Origin: Modestobacter marinus
Lineage (GTDB): Bacteria; Actinomycetota; Actinomycetes; Mycobacteriales; Geodermatophilaceae
Direction: 5' to 3'
DNA length: 64,000 nucleotides
NCBI RefSeq assembly: GCF_019799945.1
Contig: NZ_JABGCH010000014.1
Span: 62,001 to 126,000, forward strand
Shown: in pieces, positions 31,676 to 41,307 of the stretch
Layout of the letters: each line of letters opens with the position of its first letter
Position numbering within the stretch: position 1 is the first letter of the stretch
Translations under genes and position numbers: made by a program
Notes under the pieces: model-generated
What the model was told of the DNA's origin: nothing
Database searches by the model: none
What the model saw: only the letters and a program-made list of their open reading frames with translations

Positions 31676-34032
31676 GCACACCGTCCACGGACGGTCACCG
31701 CAGCCGGGAGGTGCCCGCGGGCACCTACCGGCTGCAGGTGACCGCCGACTTCACCCTCGACGACGCGGCGGCCGTGGCCGGCTACCTCGCCGACCTCGGC
31801 GTGACCCACGCCTACTCCTCGCCGCTGCTGCGCTCGGCCGAGGGCAGCACCCACGGGTACGACACCACCGACCACGCGCACATCGACGAGTCGCGCGGCG
31901 GCCAGGCGGGGTTCGACCGCTTCGTCTCCGCCCTGCACGAACACGGCCTCGGGCTCGTGCTGGACCTGGTGCCCAACCACATGGGCGTCAGCGACGCGGC
32001 CGAGTCGCCGTGGTGGTGGGACGTGCTCCGGCACGGCCGGGACAGCGCGCACGCGGCCGCGTTCGACATCGACTGGGACTTCGGCGGCGGCCGCGTGCGC
32101 CTCCCCGTGCTCGGCAGCGACGAGGACCTCGCGAAGCTGGAGCTGGCCGAGGTGGACGGCGAGCCGGAGCTGCACTACTACGGCAACCGGTTCCCGGTGG
32201 CGCCGGGCACCGCCGAGGCCGGCGACGACCCGGTCGCGGTGCACGCCCGGCAGCACTACGAGCTGGTCGACTGGCGGCGTGCCGACGACGAGCTCAACTA
32301 CCGCCGGTTCTTCGCGATCAACACGCTCGCCGGACTGCGGGTGGAGGACCCCGAGGTCTTCGACGCCACCCACCGGAAGATCGTGGAGCTGGTCGACGGC
32401 GGCTCGGTCGACGCGCTGCGCATCGACCACCCCGACGGCCTCGCCGACCCGAAGCGCTACCTGGACCGGCTGGCCGAGGTCACCGGCGACCGGTGGACCG
32501 TGGTCGAGAAGATCCTCGAGCCCGGCGAGGAGCTGCCGGACAGCTGGCGGACCGCGGGGACGACGGGCTACGACGCGCTCGCCGAGGTAGACGACGTCCT
32601 GGTCGACCCGGCCGGCGAGACGGCGATCACCGCGCTGGACACCGAGCTGACCGGCGCGCCCGTCGACTACGCGCAGCTGGTGCACGACTGCAAGCGCGAG
32701 GTCACCGACGGGATGCTGGGCTCGGAGGTCGCCCGGCTGCAGCGGATCGTCGGCGAGCTCGGGGGGGTGGGCCATGCCGCAGTCCCGGCGGCCGAGGTGC
32801 GCGAGGGGCTGGCCGAGCTGCTGGCGAGCTTCCCGGTGTACCGCAGCTACCTGCCCGACGGGCGCGTGCACCTCGACGAGACGGTCCACGCGGTCAAGCA
32901 GCGCCGGCCGGACCTCACCGCTGCGGTCGACGCCCTGCACCCGCTGCTGGGGCAGGCCGGCACCGAGCTGGCCACCCGGTTCGAGCAGACCTCCGGCCCG
33001 GTCATGGCCAAGGGCGTCGAGGACAGCGCCTACTACCGGTGGGCCCGGTTCGTCGCGCTCAACGAGGTGGGCGGGGACCCGGCCCGGTTCGGGACGACGG
33101 TCACCGAGTTCCACGAGGCGCAGCAGCGGCGGGTCGAGCGCCGTCCGGCCTCGATGACGACGCTGTCCACGCACGACACCAAGCGCAGCGAGGACGTCCG
33201 GGCCCGGCTGGCGGTGCTGGCCGAGATCCCCACCGAGTGGGCTGAGCTGGTGCGCCAGCTGCTCGACCGGCACCCGCTGGCCGACCGCTCCCTGGCGCAC
33301 CTGGTGTGGCAGAACCTGGTCGGCGCCTGGCCGCTGTCCCGGGACCGCGCGCACGCCTACGTGGAGAAGGCCGCCCGCGAGGCGGGCACCTCGACCACCT
33401 GGACGAACCCGGTGCAGGAGTTCGAGGAGCAGCTGCACGCGCTGGTCGACGCCGCGTTCGACGACGAGGCGACGCACGGCGCGATCGAGGACCTCGTCGC
33501 CCGCATCGCGCCGTTCGGGTACAGCAACGCGCTGAGCCAGAAGCTGCTGCAGCTCACGATGCCCGGCGTCCCGGACGTCTACCAGGGCACCGAGCTGTGG
33601 GACTTCTCGCTGGTCGACCCGGACAACCGCCGTCCGGTCGACTACGCGCAGCGGCGCGAGCTGCTGGCCCGGCTCGACGGCGGCTGGGTGCCGCCGGTCG
33701 ACGAGACCGGTGCGGCCAAGCTGCTGGTCGTGTCGCGCACGCTGCGGCACCGCCGGGACCACCCGGAGGCCTTCGCCGGGTACACCCCGGTGGCGGCCAC
33801 CGGCACCGCCGCCGACTCCGTCGTGGCCTTCGACCGCGGCGGCGTCGTGACGGTGGCGACCCGGCGGCCGGTGCAGCTGGCCGGGAGCGGGTGGGCGGAC
33901 ACCGCCATCACCCTGCCCACCGGGGCGTGGCGCGACCTGCTGACCGGTACCCGGGTCGTCTCCGCCGCCGGCGGCGTCCAGCTGAGCGAGCTGCTCACCC
34001 AGCTGCCGGTCGCGCTGCTCGTCCGCGACTGA
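31672..34032 (+). CDS. treY: Malto-oligosyltrehalose synthase
   Basis: Converts the reducing-end glucose of maltodextrins into a trehalosyl unit. The 786 residues start with the family pattern GTYRLQ...LDDAAAVAGYLADLGVTHAYSSPLL, then LVPNHMG, nucleophile region DALRIDHPDGL, acid VVEKILEPGEELP, and SMTTLSTHDTKRSEDVRAR. It overlaps glgX by 4 bases. The trehalohydrolase that normally follows directly (treZ) is separated from it by an Rpf-like gene. Confidence 0.95.
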
Positions 34033-34091
34033 GGAAGGGCCCTCCTGCCGGAAGGGCCGCGGGGTCGACGTTCTGACACGTGACGTCCCGG

Positions 34092-34117
34092 GCCGGTCGC
34101 TGTACGCAGCGACCGGC
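34092..34117 (+). terminator. Hairpin after treY
   Basis: A perfect 11-bp stem (GCCGGTCGCTG / CAGCGACCGGC) with loop TACG, 59 nt past the treY stop. It probably ends the glgX-treY transcript. Further small inverted repeats follow (GTCTCG/CGAGAC). A possible -10 box TAGCGT at 34184-34189 could start the riboswitch transcript. Confidence 0.6.
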
Positions 34118-34248
34118 TCGGCCTGTCAGCGACACGCCGACAGGACGCGCCAGTCTCGTTCGGCGAGACCGCGCGGTTCCGCTTAGCGTTCCCCGCGCAT
34201 CCGGGCACCCTGGCCGGGCTGCGAGGCGCCGGACCGCCCAACCCCGTC

Positions 34249-34396
34249 CACCGGCCGCCTGACGTCGAACCTCCCGGACGGGGGTGGGGGACCCACATCC
34301 GGCGCGCCCGAAACCAGGAGCGCGTCTCGGGGTGAAGCCGCGGCACGCGGCCGGGCACCGATCGCCCGAACCCGACAGCTCACCTCGCCGGCGGTG
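34249..34396 (+). ncRNA. c-di-AMP (ydaO-yuaA) riboswitch
   Basis: Conserved blocks of the ydaO aptamer appear in order: GCCTGACGTCGAACC, GGGGGACCCAC, GAAACCAGGAGCG, TCGGGGTGAA, and GCCCGAACCCGACAGCTCACC. The ends CACCGGC and GCCGGCGGTG can close the P1 stem. The ribosome site GGAGGA begins 4 bases after P1. In actinobacteria this riboswitch controls rpf and other cell-wall hydrolase genes and turns them off when c-di-AMP is high. Exact ends are uncertain by some bases. Confidence 0.9.
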
Positions 34397-34411
34397 ATCG
34401 GAGGATCCCGC

Positions 34412-34987
34412 ATGTCCCAGCACGTCCAGCTCACCCCTGCCCGCCGCCGTCTGCTCCGCGCGGGCGTCGTCGGCACCGCCGCGCTCGGTACCGCCCTCGC
34501 CCTGGGGGTCTCCCCCGCGCAGGCCGCCGAGCACGACTGGACCGGCGTCGCGAAGTGCGAGTCCAGTGGCAACTGGCACATCAACACCGGCAACGGCTAC
34601 TACGGCGGGCTGCAGTTCAGCTCGTCCACGTGGCTGGCCTACGGCGGCGGGCAGTACGCGTCGCGGGCCGACCTGGCCAGCCCGGACCAGCAGGTCGCCA
34701 TCGCCGAGGCCGTCCTCGACGGCCAGGGCATCGGCGCCTGGCCGCACTGCGGCCGGTACCTCACCGGCGGGTCCACGGCCGCGGCCGCGGCGCCCGCACC
34801 GGCGGCTCCGGCACCGGCGGCCGCCGCCTCGTCGTCGTCCGGGGGCACCTACACGGTGCAGCCCGGCGACACCCTGGCGAAGATCGCCGCAGCCCATGGC
34901 GTTAGCTGGCGCGAGCTGCACAACCAGAACGGCAGCACGATCAGCGACCCGAACCGGATCTTCGTCGGTCAGGTCATCTCGGTCTGA
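34412..34987 (+). CDS. Secreted resuscitation-promoting-factor-like transglycosylase with LysM
   Basis: A 191-residue exported peptidoglycan hydrolase. A signal peptide with RRR and a hydrophobic core ends at about SPAQAAE (residue 35). An Rpf-type transglycosylase domain follows (WTGVAKCESSGNWHINTGNGYYGGLQFSSSTW), whose catalytic Glu is in CESSG. After an Ala/Pro linker (about 120-145) comes a LysM domain (TYTVQPGDTLAKIAAAHGVSWRELHNQN). It should cleave glycan strands in the wall and help growth or resuscitation. It is riboswitch-controlled and lies between treY and treZ. Confidence 0.93.
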   Translation: MSQHVQLTPARRRLLRAGVVGTAALGTALALGVSPAQAAEHDWTGVAKCESSGNWHINTGNGYYGGLQFSSSTWLAYGGGQYASRADLASPDQQVAIAEAVLDGQGIGAWPHCGRYLTGGSTAAAAAPAPAAPAPAAAASSSSGGTYTVQPGDTLAKIAAAHGVSWRELHNQNGSTISDPNRIFVGQVISV

Positions 34988-34996
34988 CACGCCGAG

Positions 34997-35024
34997 GGCG
35001 GCCGGGGCATCCGCCCCGGCCGCC
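34997..35024 (+). terminator. Terminator hairpin after the Rpf-like gene
   Basis: A perfect 11-bp stem (GGCGGCCGGGG / CCCCGGCCGCC) with a 6-nt loop begins about 10 nt past the stop. It isolates the riboswitch-controlled gene from treZ. Confidence 0.7.
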
Positions 35025-35118
35025 GTCCGGTGGGCCTGGGCACACCGAGGGTTGGTCCGCCGGGACGCGGGCATGATCTCCCGCGCCGCCCGCCCGACCC
35101 GTTCCAGGAGGCCCCCGC

Positions 35119-36873
35119 ATGTCCGAGCCCGTCGAGTTCTCCGTCTGGGCGCCCGTGCCCGAGCGGGTCCGCCTGCAGATCGACGGCGAGGTGCACGACA
35201 TGCGGCGGGACGACGCCGGCTTCTGGCGGGCCACGGTCCCGGCGTCCCCGGAGGCCGACTACGGCTTCCTGCTCGACGACGACGAGACCCCCCGCCCCGA
35301 CCCGCGCTCGCGCCGGCAGCCCGACGGCGTGCACGGGCTGTCCCGGCGCTTCGACCCCGCGGCGTACACCTGGGGGGACCGCGCCTGGACCGGCCGCCGG
35401 CTCGCCGGCGGTGTCGTCTACGAGCTGCACGTCGGCACGTTCACGCCCGAGGGCACCCTGGAGTCGGCGATCGACCGGCTGGACCACCTGGTCGACCTCG
35501 GCGTCGACTTCGTCGAGCTGCTGCCGGTCAACGGGTTCAACGGCACCCACAACTGGGGCTACGACGGCGTCGCCTGGTACGCCGTCCAGGAGAGCTACGG
35601 CGGCCCGGCCGCCTACCAGCGGTTCGTCGACGCCTGCCACCAGCGCGGCCTGGCCGTGATCCAGGACGTCGTCTACAACCACCTCGGCCCGTCGGGCAAC
35701 TACCTGCCGCTGTTCTTCCCGGTCTTCAGCGAGGGCGGGGCCAACACCTGGGGCAACTCGGTCAACCTCTCGGGCCCCGACTCCGACGAGGTCCGCCGCT
35801 ACATCATCGACAACGCGCTGATGTGGCTGCGGGACATGCACGTCGACGGCCTCCGGCTGGACGCGGTGCACGCCCTGGTCGACGAGCGCGCCACCCACGT
35901 GCTGGAGGAGATGGCCGTGGAGGTGGAGCGCCTCTCGGTCGCCGAGGGCCGCCCGCTGACGCTCATCGCCGAGAGCGACCTCAACGACCCCTCGCTGGTC
36001 ACCCCGCGGGTGGCCGGCGGCAAGGGGCTGGACGCGCAGTGGAGCGACGACTTCCACCACGCCCTGCACACCCAGCTCACCGGCGAGGGCCAGGGCTACT
36101 ACTCCGACTTCCACGCCGCGGGCCTCGGCGGGGTGGCCAAGACGATGGTCGGCGCGTACTTCCACGACGGCGCGTGGTCGAGCTTCCGGCGCCGCCACCA
36201 CGGCCGGCCGGTGGACACGAACGCGCTGCCGGGCTGGAAGTTCCTCGCCTACCTGCAGGACCACGACCAGATCGGCAACCGGGCCGTCGGTGACCGGATC
36301 TCCGCCTCCCTCTCCCCCGGGTTGCTCGCCGTCGGCGCGACGGTGGTGCTGACCAGCCCCTTCACGCCGATGCTCTTCATGGGCGAGGAGTGGGGCGCCT
36401 CGACGCCCTGGCAGTTCTTCACCAGCCACCCGGAGCCGGAGCTGGGCAAGGCCACCGCCGAGGGCCGGATCGGGGAGTTCGCCGAGCACGGCTGGGACGC
36501 CGCCGTCGTCCCCGACCCGCAGGACCCGGAGACCTTCACCCGCTCGAAGCTGGACTGGTCGGAGGTGGGCAAGGAGCCGCACGCGCACCTGCTGTCCGTG
36601 CACCGGGCGCTGCTCGCGCTGCGCAAGCAGCACCCGGAGCTGGTCGACGCCGACCTCACCCAGATGGCGGTCAGCTGGGACGACGAGGAGCGGTGGCTCG
36701 TCGTCGACCGCGGCTCGCTGCGGGTGCTCGCGAACCTGTCCGACCAGGAGCGCGAGGTGCAGCTCGACGTCGCCGCCACCGGCGTGCTGTTCAGCACCGG
36801 GGACGCCCCCCAGCTGGACGGGACGGTCGTGCACGTCCCCGCGGAGAGCGCCGCCGTCGTCACCACCCGCTGA
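35119..36873 (+). CDS. treZ: Malto-oligosyltrehalose trehalohydrolase
   Basis: Releases trehalose from the maltooligosyl-trehalose made by TreY. The 584 residues have the N-terminal domain ([17 protein letters not shown]), [28 protein letters not shown], nucleophile Asp in [10 protein letters not shown], acid Glu in LIAESDLND and the [10 protein letters not shown] motif. AGGAGGC precedes the ATG. It completes the TreYZ route from glycogen. It has its own upstream region because the Rpf-like gene and its terminator separate it from treY. Confidence 0.95.
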   Translation: MSEPVEFSVWAPVPERVRLQIDGEVHDMRRDDAGFWRATVPASPEADYGFLLDDDETPRPDPRSRRQPDGVHGLSRRFDPAAYTWGDRAWTGRRLAGGVVYELHVGTFTPEGTLESAIDRLDHLVDLGVDFVELLPVNGFNGTHNWGYDGVAWYAVQESYGGPAAYQRFVDACHQRGLAVIQDVVYNHLGPSGNYLPLFFPVFSEGGANTWGNSVNLSGPDSDEVRRYIIDNALMWLRDMHVDGLRLDAVHALVDERATHVLEEMAVEVERLSVAEGRPLTLIAESDLNDPSLVTPRVAGGKGLDAQWSDDFHHALHTQLTGEGQGYYSDFHAAGLGGVAKTMVGAYFHDGAWSSFRRRHHGRPVDTNALPGWKFLAYLQDHDQIGNRAVGDRISASLSPGLLAVGATVVLTSPFTPMLFMGEEWGASTPWQFFTSHPEPELGKATAEGRIGEFAEHGWDAAVVPDPQDPETFTRSKLDWSEVGKEPHAHLLSVHRALLALRKQHPELVDADLTQMAVSWDDEERWLVVDRGSLRVLANLSDQEREVQLDVAATGVLFSTGDAPQLDGTVVHVPAESAAVVTTR

Positions 36874-36875
36874 TC

Positions 36876-37598
36876 GTGCGGCGGTTGTTGCCCGACCCCG
36901 GCGCGCTCGACGACGACGGCCTCGCCGAGGCCTACCGGCTGCCGCCGGGCCGGCACCTGCGGGTCGACTTCGTCGCGGCGCTCGACGGCGTGATCGCCGT
37001 CGGGGGCCGCAGCGGCGGGCTCGGCTCGGCGGGTGACCGGCGGGTGTTCCGGGTGCTGCGCGCGCTGTCCGACGTCGTCCTGGTGGGTGCGGGCACGGCC
37101 GCGGCCGAGGGGTACCGGCCGGTGTTCGCGGACTCCCCCGTCGGCCGGCTGCGCGCCGAGCTGGGCCGCGCGCCGGTGGCGCCGATCGCCGTCGTCTCCC
37201 GGCGCGCGTCGCTCCGCCCGGACGACCAGCTGGTCACCGGCGCCGTCGCACCGACGCTGCTGGTCACCTGCGCCGCCGCCGATCCCGATCGCCGGGCGTC
37301 GCTGAGCGCCGCCGGGGTCGACGTGCTGGTCTGCGGGGACGACGACGTCGACCTGCCCGCCGCGCTCGACCAGCTCGCCGCCCGCGGGCTCGAGCAGGTG
37401 GTCTGCGAGGGCGGCCCCGCGCTGTTCCGGGCCGCCCTCGCCGCCGGCGTGGTCGACGAGCTGGACCTGTCGATCGCCCCGCTGCTGGTCGGCGGGCCGG
37501 GGCTCCTGCCGGCCGGGCTCCCGGCGCCGGCCGGCGCCGCGCTCCGCCAGGTGCTGGAGGAGGACGGCGTCCTCTTCACCCGGTACGCGCTGCGCTGA
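36876..37598 (+). CDS. RibD C-terminal-like (pyrimidine reductase/DHFR-fold) protein
   Basis: A 240-residue protein of the RibD-C/dihydrofolate-reductase-like fold. VDFVAALDGVIAVGGRSGGLGSAGDRRVFRVLRALSDVVLVGAGTA is the family start with the conserved Asp-Gly, and VVCEGGPALFRAALAAGVVDELDLSIAPLL the NADPH-binding end. It lacks a deaminase domain and lies outside a riboflavin cluster, so it is a stand-alone reductase of unknown substrate. The GTG is two bases after the treZ stop, suggesting co-transcription with treZ. Confidence 0.85.
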   Translation: MRRLLPDPGALDDDGLAEAYRLPPGRHLRVDFVAALDGVIAVGGRSGGLGSAGDRRVFRVLRALSDVVLVGAGTAAAEGYRPVFADSPVGRLRAELGRAPVAPIAVVSRRASLRPDDQLVTGAVAPTLLVTCAAADPDRRASLSAAGVDVLVCGDDDVDLPAALDQLAARGLEQVVCEGGPALFRAALAAGVVDELDLSIAPLLVGGPGLLPAGLPAPAGAALRQVLEEDGVLFTRYALR

Positions 37599-37607
37599 GC
37601 CGGTTCC

Positions 37608-38438
37608 TCAGCCGGCCGACAGCACCTCGCGCAACCGGGCGGCGAACCGCACCGGGTCCTCCACGAAGCCGACGTGGGAGCCCGGGAAGAGCGTCGGCCG
37701 GGTGCCGAGGGCCGCGGCGAGCGCCCGGGACGTCCGGTCGCACAGCTGGCCCGCGGAGTCCTCGCCGATCCCGACCACGATCCGGGTCGGGGCGGCCCGC
37801 AGTGCTGCCAGGTCGGGCCGGAAGCCGGTGGTGGCGCGCAGCTCCCGGAGGAAGAAGTGCCGCTCGTCGGCGATCACCCGCTCGTCCCGCTCCGACGGCC
37901 CGTCGGGTGCACCGGTGCCCCCGTCGTCCTCGGGGAGGCCCGCGATCCCCATGAACGCCCGCCAGGCCGCGGCCGAGCCCTCCGCCAGGTAGGTGTCGAC
38001 GATCCGCTGCGTCCCGGCCCGCAACTGCTCCCGGTCCTCGAGCAGCTCCTCCAGGGGCGGCTCGTGGGCGATCACCGTGGGCACCAGCTCGGGATGGGCC
38101 TGGACGAGCGCCAGGGCGCTGACCGCTCCCCCGCTGGAGCCCAGGACGGTGGCGGGCCCCGCGTCGAGATCGGCGATCAGCCGGGACAGGTCGTCGGCGC
38201 GCAGCTCGGGCGGAGAGTCGCGCTCGGGGTCGTCGACCCGGCTGCGGTGCACGCCGCGCGGGTCGGTGGTGAGCACGGTGTGGTCGGTGGCGAGCAGGTC
38301 GGCCAGCGGCGCGAAGGCGTCGGCGTCCATCGGGGCGCCGACCAGCACCACCAGGGGCCCGGCACCCCGGATCTCGTGGTGCAGGCACCCACCGGGCACG
38401 TCGAGGGTGCGGGCGGTCGGTGCTGAGGTCGCGGTCAT
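37608..38438 (-). CDS. Alpha/beta-fold hydrolase
   Basis: A 276-residue alpha/beta hydrolase. VVLVGAPMDADAF is the oxyanion-hole strand, TTDPRGVHRSRVDD follows, GSSGGA (about residue 100) holds the nucleophile Ser, and the His is in PGSHVGFVEDP. Similar actinobacterial proteins act as esterases or unknown hydrolases; the substrate is not known. It converges with the RibD-like gene, 9 bases apart, and is divergent from the DNA ligase gene. Confidence 0.87.
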   Translation of the reverse strand: MTATSAPTARTLDVPGGCLHHEIRGAGPLVVLVGAPMDADAFAPLADLLATDHTVLTTDPRGVHRSRVDDPERDSPPELRADDLSRLIADLDAGPATVLGSSGGAVSALALVQAHPELVPTVIAHEPPLEELLEDREQLRAGTQRIVDTYLAEGSAAAWRAFMGIAGLPEDDGGTGAPDGPSERDERVIADERHFFLRELRATTGFRPDLAALRAAPTRIVVGIGEDSAGQLCDRTSRALAAALGTRPTLFPGSHVGFVEDPVRFAARLREVLSAG

Positions 38439-38540
38439 CCGGACTCCTCGGTCGGCGGTCTCCCCTGGTCAGAGGACGCCGGCGGCGGGGCGAACTCATC
38501 GGTCGTGAGCCGGATCACCGGGGGCTGCTTGACTGACGCC

Positions 38541-39614
38541 ATGGACCTGCCCGTGCTGCCTCCGGTCAAGCCGATGCTCGCCAAGCCCGCGTCCCAGCTG
38601 CCCACGGGCGAGGGCTGGTTCTACGAGCCGAAGTGGGACGGCTTCCGCTGCATCGTCTTCCGCGACGGCGACGAGGTGGAGCTGGGCAGCCGCAACGAGC
38701 GGCCGCTGACCCGCTACTTCCCCGACGTGGCCGAGGCGGTGCGGGCCCGGCTGCCCGAGCGGTGCGTGATCGACGGCGAGATCGTCGTCCCGCGCGGCGA
38801 CCGGCTGGACTTCGAGGCCCTGCTGCAGCGCATCCACCCGGCCGCCTCCCGGGTCGCGAAGCTCGCTCAGGAGACCCCGGCGTCCTTCGTCGCCTTCGAC
38901 CTGCTCGCGCTGGGCGACGAGTCGCTGATGGAGACCCCGTTCGCCGAGCGGCAGGCCCGGCTCCGGGAGGTGCTGGCCGGGGTGGAGGCCCCGGTGTACG
39001 TCAGCACGATCACCCAGGACGCCGAGACCGGGCAGCGGTGGTTCCACGAGTTCGAGGGCGCCGGCCTGGACGGCGTCGTCGCCAAGCGGGGCGACCAGCC
39101 CTACGCCCCCGACCAGCGGGTGATGACCAAGGTCAAGCACGTGCGCACCGCCGACTGCGTGGTCGCCGGCTTCCGGTGGCACAAGAGCGGCCCGGTGGTC
39201 GGCTCGCTGCTGCTCGGGCTGTACGACGACGCCGGCACCCTGCAGCACATCGGCGTGGCCGCCTCGTTCCCGATGAAGCGCCGCGCGGAACTGGTCGAGG
39301 AGCTGGCGCCGTACCGGGCCGAGGCACTGGACGGGCACCCCTGGCAGGACTGGGCGAACGCGCAGACCGACGCGGACGGCGAGCACCGGATGCCGGGGGC
39401 CACCAGCCGCTGGAACGCGGGCAAGGACCTGTCGTGGGTGCCGCTGCGCCCGGAGCTGGTCGTGGAGGTCAAGTACGACCAGCTCGAGGGCAGCCGGCTG
39501 CGGCACACCGGCCAGTTCGTGCGCTGGCGGACCGACCGCGAGGCGCGCTCCTGCACGTACGACCAGCTCGACGTCCCGGTCCGCTACGACCTCGCGGAGG
39601 TGCTGGGCGGCTGA
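38541..39614 (+). CDS. ligC: ATP-dependent DNA ligase, LigC type
   Basis: Seals nicks with ATP; mycobacterial LigC proteins back up LigD in end joining and base-excision repair. The 357 residues have the adenylation motif EPKWDGFR with the nucleophile Lys at about 34, SRNERPLTRYFPD, IDGEIVV, FDLLALG, LDGVVAKR and VMTKVKH (motif V), then an OB domain. It lies close to a LigD-type polymerase gene, so this is a split end-joining locus without ku in view. No clear ribosome site. Confidence 0.93.
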   Translation: MDLPVLPPVKPMLAKPASQLPTGEGWFYEPKWDGFRCIVFRDGDEVELGSRNERPLTRYFPDVAEAVRARLPERCVIDGEIVVPRGDRLDFEALLQRIHPAASRVAKLAQETPASFVAFDLLALGDESLMETPFAERQARLREVLAGVEAPVYVSTITQDAETGQRWFHEFEGAGLDGVVAKRGDQPYAPDQRVMTKVKHVRTADCVVAGFRWHKSGPVVGSLLLGLYDDAGTLQHIGVAASFPMKRRAELVEELAPYRAEALDGHPWQDWANAQTDADGEHRMPGATSRWNAGKDLSWVPLRPELVVEVKYDQLEGSRLRHTGQFVRWRTDREARSCTYDQLDVPVRYDLAEVLGG

Positions 39615-39652
39615 GGCAGACGGTTGCGGCTGCCACCTCTCCGTGCGGGTCC

Positions 39653-39658
39653 TAGGGT
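39653..39658 (+). promoter_or_regulatory. Predicted -10 box of the lipoprotein hydrolase gene
   Basis: TAGGGT, 8 nt before the GTG at 39667, with no ribosome site. Supports the GTG start and a leaderless transcript. Confidence 0.45.
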
Positions 39659-39666
39659 GGATCATC

Positions 39667-41229
39667 GTGTACTCGCACCGCCGCACCTCCGCCGCCGTCC
39701 TCGGCGCCCTGCTCCTGACCCCCGCGGTCCTCGCCGGTTGCACCTCCACCGGCGACGACGAGCCGACGGCCAGCAGCTCCGCCCCGGCGACCACTGCCGC
39801 GCCCGAGGCCCAGCCGATCGACTGGAGCGACTGCAGCGAGCAGATCGACCCGATCATCGAGGGTCGCCCCGGCTCCGACCGCGACCTGTCCTTCGAGTGC
39901 GGGACGACCGACGTGCCGGTCAGCTACGACGACCCCGAGGGCGGCACCCTCCAGCTGGTCCTGGTCCGCGCCGTGCTCGCCGGGCAGACCGACCGGATCG
40001 GGTCGCTGCAGGTGAACCCGGGCGGCCCGGGCCAGTCGGCCACCGACGCGGCGGTGCAGGCGGCGCTGACCCTGCCCACGGACGTCCTGGCCCGCTTCGA
40101 CGTGGTGGGCGTCGACCCCCGCGGGGTGGGCCTGTCCACCCCGGTCGAGTGCATCAGCGCCGAGCAGAAGGACGAGCTCTTCGCCGAGGACCCGCGCGCG
40201 CTCGACGAGACCTCGCTGGAGGAGTCCTTCGGCCGCGTGGACGCGGCGGCCGAGGGCTGCGCGGAGAAGTACGGCGCGGCGCTGGGCGCCTTCAGCACGG
40301 TCGACGCGGCCCGGGACATGGACCTGGTCCGCCAGTCGCTCGACGACGAGCAGCTGACCTACCTCGGCTACAGCTACGGGACGACGCTCGGTTCCGCCTA
40401 CGCCGAGCTGTTCCCCGACCGGGTGCGCGCCCTGGTGCTCGACGGCGCCGTCGACCCCGACGCCGGCCGGCAGGAGCGGGCCGAGGCGCAGGCGCAGGCC
40501 TTCGAGGCCGTCTTCGACGCCTTCGCCGCCAACTGCACCGGCCTGATGGGCGGCTGCCCGCTGGGCGGCGACCCCCGCGGGTTCCTCAACGACCGGCTCG
40601 CCCAGGCGGCCGCCGACCCGGTCCCCAGCAGCCGGGCGGGTGAGACCCGGGAGGCGACGCCCGGCCTGGTGCTGAACGCCGTCCGCTCGGCCCTGTACCA
40701 GCCCAGTGCCTGGCCGCAGCTGGCCCAGGCGCTGGCCTCGGCCGGTGAGGGCGACTCGGCCGGGGTCCTCACCCTGGCGGACACCTACACCGGCCGGACC
40801 GACGACGGGACCTACACGAACGTCATCGACGCGATGGTCGCCGTGACCTGCGCGGACACCGACGAGGAGTTCACCCGGGAGCAGGTGCAGGAGCTGGCCG
40901 CCGACTGGAACGGCAAGTACCCGCTCTTCGGTGCCGACGCCGCACGCGGCCTCTACACCTGCACGGCCTGGGAGGCGCCGCGCACCCCGTTGCCCGCGCG
41001 CGACGCCGAGGGCAGCGCCCCGATCCTGGTGATCGGCACGCGGGGCGACCCGGTGACGCCGGCCGGCGGCGCCGTCGACATGGCCACCCAGCTGCTCAGC
41101 GGGACGCTGCTCACCTGGGAGGGCAACGGGCACACCGCCTACCCCAAGACCGACTGCGTGACGGGGGCGGTCAACGCGTACCTGATCGACCTGGCGGTTC
41201 CCGCGGACGGCACGACCTGCCCCGCTTGA
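39667..41229 (+). CDS. Secreted alpha/beta hydrolase lipoprotein, TAP-like (tripeptidyl aminopeptidase family)
   Basis: A 520-residue exported hydrolase. The signal peptide ends with the lipobox VLAGC (Cys at about 24), so it should be anchored as a lipoprotein. NPGGPGQSATD gives the oxyanion region, GYSYGTTLGS (about residue 240) the nucleophile Ser, and the C-terminal TAP-like domain contains IGTRGDPVTP and GNGHTAYPKTDC with the Asp and His. Similar Streptomyces proteins cleave tripeptides from exported proteins. It lies between ligC and the LigD-type gene with no functional link evident. Confidence 0.92.
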   Translation: MYSHRRTSAAVLGALLLTPAVLAGCTSTGDDEPTASSSAPATTAAPEAQPIDWSDCSEQIDPIIEGRPGSDRDLSFECGTTDVPVSYDDPEGGTLQLVLVRAVLAGQTDRIGSLQVNPGGPGQSATDAAVQAALTLPTDVLARFDVVGVDPRGVGLSTPVECISAEQKDELFAEDPRALDETSLEESFGRVDAAAEGCAEKYGAALGAFSTVDAARDMDLVRQSLDDEQLTYLGYSYGTTLGSAYAELFPDRVRALVLDGAVDPDAGRQERAEAQAQAFEAVFDAFAANCTGLMGGCPLGGDPRGFLNDRLAQAAADPVPSSRAGETREATPGLVLNAVRSALYQPSAWPQLAQALASAGEGDSAGVLTLADTYTGRTDDGTYTNVIDAMVAVTCADTDEEFTREQVQELAADWNGKYPLFGADAARGLYTCTAWEAPRTPLPARDAEGSAPILVIGTRGDPVTPAGGAVDMATQLLSGTLLTWEGNGHTAYPKTDCVTGAVNAYLIDLAVPADGTTCPA

Positions 41230-41307
41230 TCTTGCGCGGTCGCGCTCGGGCACGGATCCTTCCCGCCTGACCCGCGCGCTCCCGCGCGCCCGACCGGACG
41301 GAGCCCG

